This document shows, piece by piece, positions 35,708 through 44,087 of a DNA stretch of 64,000 nt (its first letter is position 1; each line of letters opens with the position of its first letter). The notes beneath the pieces are model-generated. The model was not told the origin of the DNA. It did no database searches and was given only the letters and a program-made list of their open reading frames with translations. The DNA comes from Clostridium estertheticum subsp. estertheticum. Its GTDB lineage: Bacteria > Bacillota > Clostridia > Clostridiales > Clostridiaceae. The stretch spans positions 3,339,001 to 3,403,000 of the forward strand of contig NZ_CP015756.1 in NCBI RefSeq assembly GCF_001877035.1, read 5' to 3'. Both the position numbers and the translations under genes were made by a program.

Positions 35708-36287
35708 CTATGGTTCCTGAATAAACATTGGCGTCATCCTTCCTACACCGAGTTCCAGAAACAAAACCTTTTTATTCATATTTTTTCTAAGGAAATCACT
35801 TAATTTTTGGTGCTCTTCTTTATATTTCTTTCCTTCCAAAAATACACGAGAGCGTACCCATGGCTCAAGTTCTGCTCCACAATGAGGACAATGCGGACCC
35901 ATTTCTGTTGGAATTTTCAAAGCCACATCTATTTCCGCATTAATTTTGTGAAGTAGTTCCACGGAATCGTAGAGTTTATCATGACATCTTCTATTACACT
36001 GTAAATATTTCCAATCCCCTTGAATAGCACTAATTTTCTCAATAGGAAATACTTTTTCAAACTGTGTATCCTGATTAGTTGTGAGAATATAATAATTCTT
36101 ATCTTTTAGTAGCCATTGCAAATCCTCATATGCTTTTCCAACTTGTGCATCTAATATACAACATCCCGAACGTGCAATAAATGCCCAACGTTCTTCGCTG
36201 GTGCGATATGGATAATAGAATCCATCAAAAGTATTATGAAAACCGTATTTATTTTCAAATTTGCTGCGAATAGTTTAATTTATCCAT
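35708..36287 (-). pseudogene. Mosaic sirtuin-fold pseudogene
   Basis: It starts like the 31-kb gene (ATG at 36287, MDKLNYSQQI). It then joins out of frame to the middle of the SirTM-like type: KFENKYGFHNTFDGFYYPYR, LTTNQDTQFEKVF, SAIQGDWKYLQC (Gln in the His place), GPHCPHCGAE and GVGRMTPMFIQEP. It then stops, about 60 residues short. The NAD loop is missing. It is a product of deletion between two sirtuin genes plus 3' truncation. Confidence 0.78.
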
Positions 36288-36388
36288 CTTTAACCTCTCC
36301 TTATCTTCCTTGACTTCTTTCGGGGTTGCTGATAATATTAAATTAACAGCAATTCTAGTCTAGCATTGCACTTCTGCAAAGTCAAGTA

Positions 36389-36411
36389 GCTGTTGAAAAT
36401 ATTTTAATATC
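36389..36411. promoter_or_regulatory. Degraded Rrf2-type dyad (copy 3)
   Basis: GCTGTTGAAA and TTTTAATATC around ATA correspond base by base to the dyads at 19311-19333 and 32109-32131, with several changes in both arms. The neighbouring promoter sequence (GTCAAGTAGC) is kept. Confidence 0.55.
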
Positions 36412-36427
36412 AGGGAGTATTGCTTTT

Positions 36428-36666
36428 ATGGGATATTAAACCAAACCAAGTCATGCAGTACACATATTAGTTTTTATTAAAATTAATCAAAATTCAGATT
36501 TAAGCAGTATAGCTATTGCCAACAGCATTCAGACAAATCCTTATGAAATTACGAGAAGCCGGATTATTAAACAGTGAAAGAAATAACTTTGGATCACATC
36601 ATTAACCTATACTATAAAAAGGTAGCTCAATTCTATTGTAGCAAATTGAATAATTCTGAATTTTAG
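36428..36666 (+). pseudogene. Second decayed rrf2 copy
   Basis: ATG GGA TAT is followed directly by TAA, then sequence matching rrf2 at 32148: HTYISFY-like bases for AVHILVFIKIN, SSIAIANSIQTNP, then after a deletion KLREAGLLNS, then after another deletion KEITLDHIINLYYKKVAQ. It ends KLNNSEF before TAG. Nonsense and two internal deletions make it dead. Together with 35708-36287 it is a duplicate of the sirtuin/rrf2 pair at 31.1-32.6 kb. Confidence 0.8.
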
Positions 36667-37018
36667 TATTTTTAGGAGAAATTAATTAATTTTCAGTTAA
36701 AGTAATCTTTATTCCATACGTGTTGGTAACAATCTTTACAACTTCTTTGTCTTTTTCATCATAATATTAAATTTGCTTATGCTTTCCTCTAATATAATTA
36801 TAATAAGGACTTTAAACATTATTTGTTTTTTTTATAAATTCATACAAAATATTTTTATAAAAGAGAAGTTACATATTTATTGTCGAACTATATAGTTAAA
36901 TAAGATTTATTTAACAATTAGCTATCCATGCAAGTTTTATCTAACAAAGATATAAGTAATAGTTTTAATACTATTACTGAAGATCAATATAATAAATGTA
37001 GACCCTCAAGTTTTTTCT
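36667..37018. other. Intergenic, decayed
   Basis: No gene is supported. On the minus strand the frame YYDEKDKEVVKIVTNTYGIK then ITLTEN (ending near 36680) looks like a protein tail of unknown family. The rest is A+T-rich and featureless. Confidence 0.25.
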
Positions 37019-37444
37019 TCTTCTATAAAAGATGCTAATATAGGTAAAAATTGTTATATATTTATAGTAGATCAAGTTAATCAATCTATAGGAGCCTCTT
37101 TAGAAATATCTGAAAATGCTAAAAAGCTATTTAAAGAGGAACTAGTTCAAGTTAGCAGTACAATAACGTCCTTTGGTAAAATTAAAGAATCAATTTCAAA
37201 TATTTCAAGTGCTATGGAAGTTAGTATGAACTCCATTAATGTGATTGATAAAAGTAAAAATCTCTTAAATGATTCTATTAATAGCATTGCATCAATTTCT
37301 GAAGCGAATACTGCAGCAACAGAGGAAGTCACAACAACAATTCAAACTCAAGCGGAGTCAAATAACTTAATGAATGCTTTGGCTGAGGGATTGAATGATA
37401 AGGCTAATGAATTGATAAAATTAATAAATAAATTCAGGTTTTAA
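37019..37444 (+). pseudogene. Methyl-accepting chemotaxis protein, C-terminal remnant
   Basis: About 140 codons are open (SSIKDANIGKNCYIFIVDQV, KESISNISSAMEVSMNSINV, SISEANTAATEEVTTTIQTQ) and end DKANELIKLINKFRF. This is the last part of the chemoreceptor coiled coil. No start, sensor, membrane helix or signalling tip is present. It is not a close copy of the MCP at 3642-5279. Confidence 0.7.
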
Positions 37445-37484
37445 GAATAATGAATTTTATAAAAAATTAAGTACATTTCTATGT

Positions 37485-37512
37485 AAACGGGCAGCCTTCT
37501 GGTTGTCCGTTT
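37485..37512. terminator. Hairpin terminator
   Basis: AAACGGGCAGCC (37485-37496) pairs with GGTTGTCCGTTT (37501-37512) using two G-T pairs; the loop is four bases. It marks the border between the decayed region and the intact operons. Confidence 0.7.
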
Positions 37513-37593
37513 TACTCATTACATAGTTTATGTTTACTAGTATTATTCCTAGTGCTTTTATTGTATTAAGCTATAAAATGAGTTTCTTTCCTT

Positions 37594-38100
37594 CTAAAAT
37601 GTAGTTATTCCATTTACAATAGCATTTGCTATGTTTTCTGCATTAAACCTTTCCATATCATCTTTAGAATTCAAAAATCCCCCTTCTACAAGTATTGCAG
37701 GCATTTTTGTGTTTTTTAATAAATATAAAAAGCTTCCATCTTTTACTCCTCTATTAACATATCCCAGCTGGGCTATCTCATCTACAACTCTTTTAGCCGT
37801 TTTTTTACTTGATTCCGATATCGCAAATACTTCTGTTCCGTCTCCTCTTCCTCCATTGAAATGAATAGACACATATAAATCTACATTTTCTTCATTTGCC
37901 TTATTTACCCTTCTATAAAGTGAATTACTTAAACTAGAGTCAGCACTTGGAGTGCAGTACACTACCTCCTGCTTAAGTTCTTTAAGCTTTGCTATTACCT
38001 TAACTCCGACCTCTTTATTTAACTCATCTTCTTTTCTTATACCCACATATCCTATATCTGAGGGTGGGCAATTGTGGCCAATATCAATACCATATTTCAA
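37594..38100 (-). CDS. N-acetylmuramoyl-L-alanine amidase (Amidase_3)
   Basis: 168 residues from a TTG at 38100. Zn-dependent peptidoglycan amidase fold: first metal His in KYGIDIGHNCPP, second His in DLYVSIHFNGG, and the catalytic Glu in PAILVEGGFLNSKDD. The TTG is chosen because ATGGAGGTG lies right before it; longer readings have no site. It has no signal peptide or cell-wall-binding repeats, so it acts after lysis or by an unusual route, like several clostridial and phage-derived amidases. Confidence 0.85.
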   Translation of the reverse strand: MKYGIDIGHNCPPSDIGYVGIRKEDELNKEVGVKVIAKLKELKQEVVYCTPSADSSLSNSLYRRVNKANEENVDLYVSIHFNGGRGDGTEVFAISESSKKTAKRVVDEIAQLGYVNRGVKDGSFLYLLKNTKMPAILVEGGFLNSKDDMERFNAENIANAIVNGITTF

Positions 38101-38295
38101 AGCAATCACCTCCATAATTTTTGTTCTAATCTTAGGGTAATTTTTTAACCTTATTTTACAATATGCCAAGGTATCCATTTTGTGTACTAAAATATAATTA
38201 TTCAACATATTTTATTTATAGGGACCCTAAATAATTCGTTTAATAAATGTAATTAAATAAGGTACTTAATTGATATAATTAAAGGATGTGATTAT

Positions 38296-38781
38296 TTGAG
38301 AATTAATATAAAGAAATACATTTTACTAATAATGTGTATTTCCTTTTCCTTAAGCCTCTTCGGATGCAAATATAATTTTAACAAAAGCATTTTCACCAAA
38401 AATAAACCAAGCAATTATTATTATACCAAGTTATTAATGAACGATTTATCTGCAGAGACACCTAAGGAACTTTATGCTCTATATATGAATTTTTATAAGA
38501 AAAAAGATTTTTCAAAGGAAGATTCAACTATATTCGTCAATTTCTTTAATTCATTGACTAATGCTAGTTTCATAGATAAGCCGACAAACTTACCTGCTAA
38601 ACCATTATATAAAATATTTTTGACATTTAGCAAAGACAAATACGTGTTAAATATATATAGCGAAAGATATATCTCCATATACCCTTGGGATGGTGATTAC
38701 AAAATGGATTACATTGACACAAGTAAAATGTTCAAAGCTTATAACCTTTATGGTCTCTGCAAATACCTTATACCTAAATAA
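38296..38781 (+). CDS. Small lipoprotein of unknown function (DUF4883-like)
   Basis: 161 residues. Signal sequence KKYILLIMCISFSLSLFGC with a lipobox Cys at residue 24 predicts a lipid-anchored surface protein. The mature part is lysine- and tyrosine-rich (YNFNKSIFTKNKPSNYYYTK) with mixed alpha/beta content and no catalytic motif I can see. The start is TTG with AGGATGTG upstream. It stands alone between convergent amidase and folate genes. Confidence 0.7.
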   Translation: MRINIKKYILLIMCISFSLSLFGCKYNFNKSIFTKNKPSNYYYTKLLMNDLSAETPKELYALYMNFYKKKDFSKEDSTIFVNFFNSLTNASFIDKPTNLPAKPLYKIFLTFSKDKYVLNIYSERYISIYPWDGDYKMDYIDTSKMFKAYNLYGLCKYLIPK

Positions 38782-38824
38782 TGCATTTACTTTTTGAATA
38801 AAATTATATTATCACATTAAAAGC

Positions 38825-38875
38825 AAATAAAAGAGGAAATAAAAGCCTACTGCGCTTTTATTTCCTCTTTTATTT
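38825..38875. terminator. Bidirectional terminator with 22-bp stem
   Basis: The arms at 38825-38846 and 38854-38875 are perfectly complementary (AAATAAAAGAGG outside, AAAAGC inside) with a 7-base loop and A/T runs on both sides. It serves the lipoprotein gene and the folate operon, whose last codons lie within the stem. Confidence 0.9.
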
Positions 38876-39665
38876 GAATCATAGTTTTATTCAAAATTGG
38901 GTGCAAAACATATGGTACTATATCACACATCGGTTCTATTACAAACATTCGCTCATGCATTCTCGGATGAGGCAATATTATTTCTTCCATTGAACTAATT
39001 ACATCATCAAATAATAATACATCTAAATCTACTGTTCTAGGACCCCATCTTATAACCCTTTCCCTCTTTAATTTCTTTTCAATAGATAGCAGAAATCTTA
39101 TAAGTTCTAGTGGGGTTAAAAGTGTTTTTACTTCAATAACACAATTTAAAAAGTCTTCTTGATCTATATATCCCACAGGCTTCGTATTATAAAATTTTGA
39201 TGTTTTTGTTATTTTGGTATTATAAGAATTGTTTATAAGCTCTAAAGCATCTTTTACATTTTTATCCTTATCTCCCATATTACCACCCACACCAATATAT
39301 GCAGTATGCCATTTTCTATCTATTTCTACAGCTGCATAAAGAAGTGGCCGTCCGATGGGAGCCCATGGCTTTTTTATTTTAACCTTTACTCTTTGAACTA
39401 AATCATAATTTAATAGTATAAATTCAGCTACTTTCTCTGTAGCTTTCTCTATTAAATCATAATTTTCCTTTTTAAATTCCTCTTCAACCTTGTGACAAAG
39501 CTCGCCATAATGAACAGTTTTTGTTATGTCATCAGATATTCCTGCCTCTCTTAAACTTAAAAACAACTCTATAGAAATTAAAAACCGTTGTCCGAGTACC
39601 TTTTCCTCTTGAAAAACTCCATGATGAGCGTAAACTTCTAAGTCTTTTATGTACATTTTATCCAT
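38847..39665 (-). CDS. folBK: Dihydroneopterin aldolase / HPPK fusion
   Basis: 272 residues, two folate enzymes in one chain. Residues 1 to about 118 are FolB (YIKDLEVYAHHGVFQEEKVL, VHYGELCHKVEEE, RVKVKIKKPWAPI). From about 120 on is FolK, 6-hydroxymethyl-7,8-dihydropterin pyrophosphokinase (YIGVGGNMGDKDKNV, RVIRWGPRTVDLDVLLFDD, LPHPRMHERMFVIEP). AAAGGAG precedes the ATG. It is the last gene of the pab/fol run and ends in the terminator stem. Confidence 0.95.
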   Translation of the reverse strand: MDKMYIKDLEVYAHHGVFQEEKVLGQRFLISIELFLSLREAGISDDITKTVHYGELCHKVEEEFKKENYDLIEKATEKVAEFILLNYDLVQRVKVKIKKPWAPIGRPLLYAAVEIDRKWHTAYIGVGGNMGDKDKNVKDALELINNSYNTKITKTSKFYNTKPVGYIDQEDFLNCVIEVKTLLTPLELIRFLLSIEKKLKRERVIRWGPRTVDLDVLLFDDVISSMEEIILPHPRMHERMFVIEPMCDIVPYVLHPILNKTMIQIKEEIKAQ

Positions 39666-39705
39666 AGTATTATCTCCTTTTTATATCTTGTAAGCAAATG
39701 TTTAT

Positions 39706-40512
39706 TTAACTTTTACGTATAACATCTGTTAAAACACAAACCCTTTTATTCTCTTTTATATCATGTACTCTTATAAATTCGCAGCCCTTCATTATCCCTA
39801 TAGTTGTGGTTGCAAGTGTTCCCTCAAGCCTTTCATTAGTATCTAGTCCCTGTTCAATTCCTAGCATAGATTTTCTTGATGTTCCAAGGAGCACCGGATA
39901 CCCTAAACTTTTTAACTTTTCCAGGTTATTCATTGTTTTTAAATTATCCTCGTAACTTTTAGCAAAACCAATACCTGGATCTAAAATAATATTCTCTCTT
40001 TTTACTCCCGCATCTAGAGCAATAATTATACTTTCACCTAAATCATTTATTATATCTTGCATTAAATTTTTATAGTTTTTATTATCACGATTATGCATTA
40101 AGCAGCAAGGCACATTATACTTAGCAGCAACTACTGCAATATATGGGTCCATCTTAAATCCCCATATATCATTAATCATGTCTGCCCCAGCCTTTATTGC
40201 AAGCTCTGCAACTTTCCCTTTGTATGTGTCCACAGAAATAGGAATATCTAACTGCTTCTTTAATTCCCTTATAATAGGAATTACTCTTTTAATTTCTTCT
40301 TCCTCACTAACATCTTCATGACCTGGCCTTGTAGATTCCCCACCAATATCAATAATATCTACTCCCTCTGAAACCATTTTCTTAGCACGGTTTATAGCTG
40401 AGCTGATATCATTAAATCTTCCCCCATCTGAAAACGAATCAGGAGTAACATTTAAAATTCCCATTATGTAAGTCCTTTTACCTATTTCAAAATCTTTATT
40501 TCCTATTATCAT
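39706..40512 (-). CDS. folP: Dihydropteroate synthase
   Basis: 268-residue TIM barrel joining p-aminobenzoate to the pterin diphosphate. Conserved loops: MGILNVTPDSFSDGGRF, DIGGESTRPG, ISVDTYKGKVAELA, MINDIWG, CCLMHNRD, ILDPGIGFAKSYEDN, LLGTSRKSMLG, RVHDIKEN. GGGGGAAATTT precedes the ATG. The gene lies between an HD protein gene and folBK. Confidence 0.95.
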   Translation of the reverse strand: MIIGNKDFEIGKRTYIMGILNVTPDSFSDGGRFNDISSAINRAKKMVSEGVDIIDIGGESTRPGHEDVSEEEEIKRVIPIIRELKKQLDIPISVDTYKGKVAELAIKAGADMINDIWGFKMDPYIAVVAAKYNVPCCLMHNRDNKNYKNLMQDIINDLGESIIIALDAGVKRENIILDPGIGFAKSYEDNLKTMNNLEKLKSLGYPVLLGTSRKSMLGIEQGLDTNERLEGTLATTTIGIMKGCEFIRVHDIKENKRVCVLTDVIRKS

Positions 40513-40552
40513 AAATTTCCCCCTAAATTTTTTTTACTCCATATAATTAGTT

Positions 40553-41059
40553 CTAATAATTTATCTTAAAATTCCTCTTGCCTAAAGGCCATTTACATCC
40601 CTCGCTTGCCTCGCAATGGACACAATCTCTTGAAAGTTTATCACATTTATATAATAAATTACTCAAACCTTCAAAACTTTCAGTGTCATTTCTATGGTTT
40701 CCTATAGCTTCTAAAATTTCATCTATTTGCTTATCACCATATTCACACTGGTGCAGTATTTCTTTAGCAATTTGTACACTGGCAATATTATGGGCTGTCC
40801 CATTTTCATATTGTTCTCCCCTACCTATATCATGCAAAAGTGCAGTTGTATAAATTATGTATTTTGGTATATTAAAATCATTTTCCAAACTAATTATATA
40901 CATAATTCTTGCCACATCTAAAAAGTGTTGCATATCATGTTTGCAGTATTTTCTGTTTTTTTCTAAGTCTTCTATTTTTCTTAAGTTATACTTAAATATA
41001 TTATTTTTTATAATAAGATCTACTTTATCATCTATTAAACTGTTATTTATGATTCCCAC
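40553..41059 (-). CDS. HD-domain hydrolase in the folate operon
   Basis: 168 residues. HD motif YTTALLHDIGRGEQYENGTA with a preceding His in KHDMQHFLDVARIMYI; a Cys-rich end DCVHCEASEGCKWPLGKRNF resembles a small zinc or cluster site. The start reads as GTG at 41059, but its ribosome site (AAAGGG) is very close, so the exact start is unsure. It lies between pabC and folP, which suggests a phosphatase step on a pterin or nucleotide intermediate of folate synthesis. This is inference; such a step (dihydroneopterin triphosphate removal) is needed and has no dedicated gene here. Confidence 0.78.
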   Translation of the reverse strand: MGIINNSLIDDKVDLIIKNNIFKYNLRKIEDLEKNRKYCKHDMQHFLDVARIMYIISLENDFNIPKYIIYTTALLHDIGRGEQYENGTAHNIASVQIAKEILHQCEYGDKQIDEILEAIGNHRNDTESFEGLSNLLYKCDKLSRDCVHCEASEGCKWPLGKRNFKINY

Positions 41060-41074
41060 CCCTTTAGAGTAACC

Positions 41075-41848
41075 TTAACCCCTGTATCTTTGTACGTATG
41101 TATCGTAATACCTTTTTATTTCAGATACAACTGTGCTTTGATTAAGAACCTTATCATCAATTTTATTCACCTTCATTATACCCATAATACTATTAGTTAT
41201 AAACACACCCTCAGCATCCATCAATTGATCATATGTAAACTCTCCTTCCTCTACAATGAATCCCATATCTGATGAATTTTGAATAACAAATTCCCTCACA
41301 ATACCTGGCAATAATCCACATTTGATTTTGGGTGTATATACAGTCTCATTCTTAACGAAGAATATATTACTTACAGCTCCTTCACTTAAAAATCCATCTG
41401 TATTTAAAAATAGTGCTTCATTGTACCCTTTATCTATAATAATACCTCGTTCAATTATATTTTCCACATAATTAAATGATTTAACATATGTCAAATTAGA
41501 ATATGCATTTCGCCTAACTTCACTTAGACCTAATGAATATCCGTTTTCATAGTCACTGTTCTTATAAGGAATTTGCCTTGTAGTAATTATAGTATTTTTT
41601 TCAGATACCATAATTTTAAACACGCAATTTTTACAATTAAGCTTTAACATAGCTGCATAAATTTCTGCCTGGGTAATTTTTTTATTTACTCCTAGTGTAT
41701 TCAGCCCGCTGTTTAACCTATTTATATGATTTGCAAGAAGTATTGGTTCATCTTTGATAAGTATTGTCTCAAATGCTCCCCTGCCGAAGAAAAAACCACT
41801 ATCTAAAGATAGCTTACCCTCGTTCTCTTCACCATTCATAAGTATCAT
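41075..41848 (-). CDS. pabC: 4-amino-4-deoxychorismate lyase (class IV PLP enzyme)
   Basis: 257 residues from the ATG at 41848 (AAAAGGAGAG upstream). Releases pyruvate from aminodeoxychorismate to give p-aminobenzoate. Class IV aminotransferase marks: SLDSGFFFGRGAFETI, the PLP Lys in LTYVKSFNYVENI, EALFLNTDGFLSEGAVSNIF, and GLLPGIVRE. It follows pabB by 67 bases; a small dyad (CCACTTG/CAAGTGG) lies between. Sequence alone cannot exclude D-amino-acid or branched-chain aminotransferase activity, but the context settles it. Confidence 0.92.
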   Translation of the reverse strand: MILMNGEENEGKLSLDSGFFFGRGAFETILIKDEPILLANHINRLNSGLNTLGVNKKITQAEIYAAMLKLNCKNCVFKIMVSEKNTIITTRQIPYKNSDYENGYSLGLSEVRRNAYSNLTYVKSFNYVENIIERGIIIDKGYNEALFLNTDGFLSEGAVSNIFFVKNETVYTPKIKCGLLPGIVREFVIQNSSDMGFIVEEGEFTYDQLMDAEGVFITNSIMGIMKVNKIDDKVLNQSTVVSEIKRYYDTYVQRYRG

Positions 41849-41915
41849 AATACTCTCCTTTTTTGGTGCCACCCACTTGGCAAGTGGCAAGTTTCATTAT
41901 TCTTTCTTTTCTAAT

Positions 41916-43265
41916 TTATAAGACTCTCATTAATGCTATCGCCTTATCTATAGTTTCATCATATTCCGATTTTTCATTAGAATCCCAAGTTATACCTCCA
42001 CCTACTCCGAAATAGGCTTTATTTCCCTTTATTAAAATTGTTCTAATAATTATATTCAAATCTACATTCCCGTCAAATCCCAAATATCCAAGTGCGCCCG
42101 TATATATATTTCTCCTCACAGGTTCTAACTCCTCGATAATTTCCATGGAACGTATTTTAGGTGTACCAGTTATGGAGCCTCCGGGGAAACATGCTTTAAT
42201 GCATTCGATTGGACCTACTTCCTCTTTTAATTCACCTACTACCGTAGATACCAAATGAAAAACTGTACTATACTCCTCTAATTTAAAAAGCTGTGTTACT
42301 TTAACTGATTTGGGTTTGCAAACCTTGCTTAAATCGTTTCTCTCTAAATCAACCACATTTAAAAGCTCAGCTTTATCCTTTTCACTATTTATTAATATAT
42401 TTTTATTTTTGATGTCCTCATCTACATCTTTACCCCTTGGCATAGTTCCCTTTATAGGTCTAGTTTCTACCACTCTATCCCTTATACTTAGAAATCTTTC
42501 TGGGGAAGAACATATTATATTAAAGTCCTCAAAATTCATAAAAGCAGCAAATGGTGCCGGATTTATATGTCTTAAATCTTTATATATTTCATATGCGTTT
42601 CGGTTTATGCTGCAACTATACCTTTGTGACAAATTTGTAATATATATGTCTCCACTTTTTATATAAGCTCTTACCTTTGATAGAGTATTAATGTACCTAT
42701 TTTTTTGAAAATCCGAAGTAAATTTGTTTGTTATGTCTCCTACTTTTTCATATAGAACTTTATTACCATTTTGTATACGGCTTTTTATATCGTAAATACT
42801 GTCTTTCTGAGATTTAAGTATTCCTAGTGCAGATATGTAAGTGTTTTTTTTAAGATTATCTATAATAATTATATTATCATAAAAGTTATAACAGCAATGA
42901 GGTATATCTATATCCTCCTTTGCTATATTCGGTAACTCTTCAAGTTCCCTACCTAGATCATATGAAAAATATCCCATACCACCAGCCACAAATGGTAATT
43001 CTGTATTATTTTCTATATAATACTCTTTTAGAATCTTATTTAGCTCCTCAAATGTATCCCCTGCATATGCTTTACCGAAAATATTACACATACCATTTTT
43101 ACTTTTAAATTTTAAAAAACAATTAACTCCTATAAAAGAATATCTCCCTAATGTTTCTTTATCCCTAACACTATCTAATAATATAGTATCAAGATTTTCT
43201 TTAAATAAAGAATATATATCAAAACCATCAAGTTTAGTATGTACTTTTTCAATTGTCAGTTTCAT
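41916..43265 (-). CDS. pabB: Aminodeoxychorismate synthase component I
   Basis: 449 residues of the chorismate-binding fold. The diagnostic active-site reads TRPIKGTMPRG: the Lys (PIKGT) marks PabB, where anthranilate synthase TrpE has Ala. The C-terminal metal and substrate motifs GGSITGTPKIRSMEIIEELE, GALGYLGFDG and YFGVGGGITWDS are present. AAGGAG precedes the ATG. Works with PabA, whose gene ends nine bases upstream. Confidence 0.95.
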   Translation of the reverse strand: MKLTIEKVHTKLDGFDIYSLFKENLDTILLDSVRDKETLGRYSFIGVNCFLKFKSKNGMCNIFGKAYAGDTFEELNKILKEYYIENNTELPFVAGGMGYFSYDLGRELEELPNIAKEDIDIPHCCYNFYDNIIIIDNLKKNTYISALGILKSQKDSIYDIKSRIQNGNKVLYEKVGDITNKFTSDFQKNRYINTLSKVRAYIKSGDIYITNLSQRYSCSINRNAYEIYKDLRHINPAPFAAFMNFEDFNIICSSPERFLSIRDRVVETRPIKGTMPRGKDVDEDIKNKNILINSEKDKAELLNVVDLERNDLSKVCKPKSVKVTQLFKLEEYSTVFHLVSTVVGELKEEVGPIECIKACFPGGSITGTPKIRSMEIIEELEPVRRNIYTGALGYLGFDGNVDLNIIIRTILIKGNKAYFGVGGGITWDSNEKSEYDETIDKAIALMRVL

Positions 43266-43274
43266 TTTTTCTCC

Positions 43275-43868
43275 TTAACCTTTAACTAATTTGTTTTGAC
43301 TTCTAACTTCATTAATAAAATTTTCAAGAATTTCATGTCCATACTGTGTAAGCTCAGCTTCTGGGTGAAATTGTAATCCTTCTATAAAATAATTTTTATG
43401 TCTTATTCCCATTATAACTCCATCATCGGTTTCACTAGTAATTTCTAATACCACAGGTAGTGAATCTCTTTCCACTATTAATGAATGATACCTTGTAACC
43501 TTCATTGGATTCTTTATATCTTTAAAAATATATTTTCCACTATGTTTAATTACAGATACCTTCCCATGCACAGGTTCACGTCCAGGGACGATTTTACCAC
43601 CAAACACCTCAGCAATAACCTGATGGCCTAAACATATCCCCAAAATAGGTATCTGCCCTTTAAATTTTTCTACTATCTCCATGCATTTTCCTGCATATTC
43701 TGGAGATTTTGGGCCTGGCGAAATAATTATTCCTTCTGGTTTAATTCTCTTTATATCCGCTAAGGTAATCTTATCATTTCTATATACTAATACCTTCTCA
43801 CCTAATTCTTCAAAATATCTAACTAGGTTATATACAAATGAATCATAATTATCTATCATTAAAAACAT
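43275..43868 (-). CDS. pabA: Aminodeoxychorismate synthase component II (glutamine amidotransferase)
   Basis: 197-residue class I glutaminase supplying ammonia to PabB. Catalytic Cys in ILGICLGHQVIAE; His and Glu in EGLQFHPEAELTQYG; oxyanion loop ISPGPKSPEYAG. AGGAGATC precedes the ATG. First gene of the operon; the promoter must lie in the 219-base gap to the divergent PHP gene. It may also serve anthranilate synthase if no trpG exists. Confidence 0.94.
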   Translation of the reverse strand: MFLMIDNYDSFVYNLVRYFEELGEKVLVYRNDKITLADIKRIKPEGIIISPGPKSPEYAGKCMEIVEKFKGQIPILGICLGHQVIAEVFGGKIVPGREPVHGKVSVIKHSGKYIFKDIKNPMKVTRYHSLIVERDSLPVVLEITSETDDGVIMGIRHKNYFIEGLQFHPEAELTQYGHEILENFINEVRSQNKLVKG

Positions 43869-44087
43869 AAACGATCTCCTATTCTATTATAATTACCTAT
43901 TATATCAAATAATTTACACAAAATCATTAGTAATAAAATATTGAAAGTCACTAATATACTTTATAGTCACCCAAATAAAATTCCTTTGATAACTAATAAT
44001 AATTATTATTTATAACAAACCCCTTTTAATATAAGTAAAGATTGGTTAAAATGGTACTATGTTAAACAATAAATTCGAGGTGATTAT

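Noticed and set aside
41871-41885. Small dyad CCACTTG/CAAGTGG between pabB and pabC as a terminator
   Set aside because: There is no T-run and it lies within a tight operon; at most it is a local mRNA hairpin.
43869-44087. Folate/THF riboswitch before pabA
   Set aside because: The gap is A+T-rich without the conserved paired elements I would expect.
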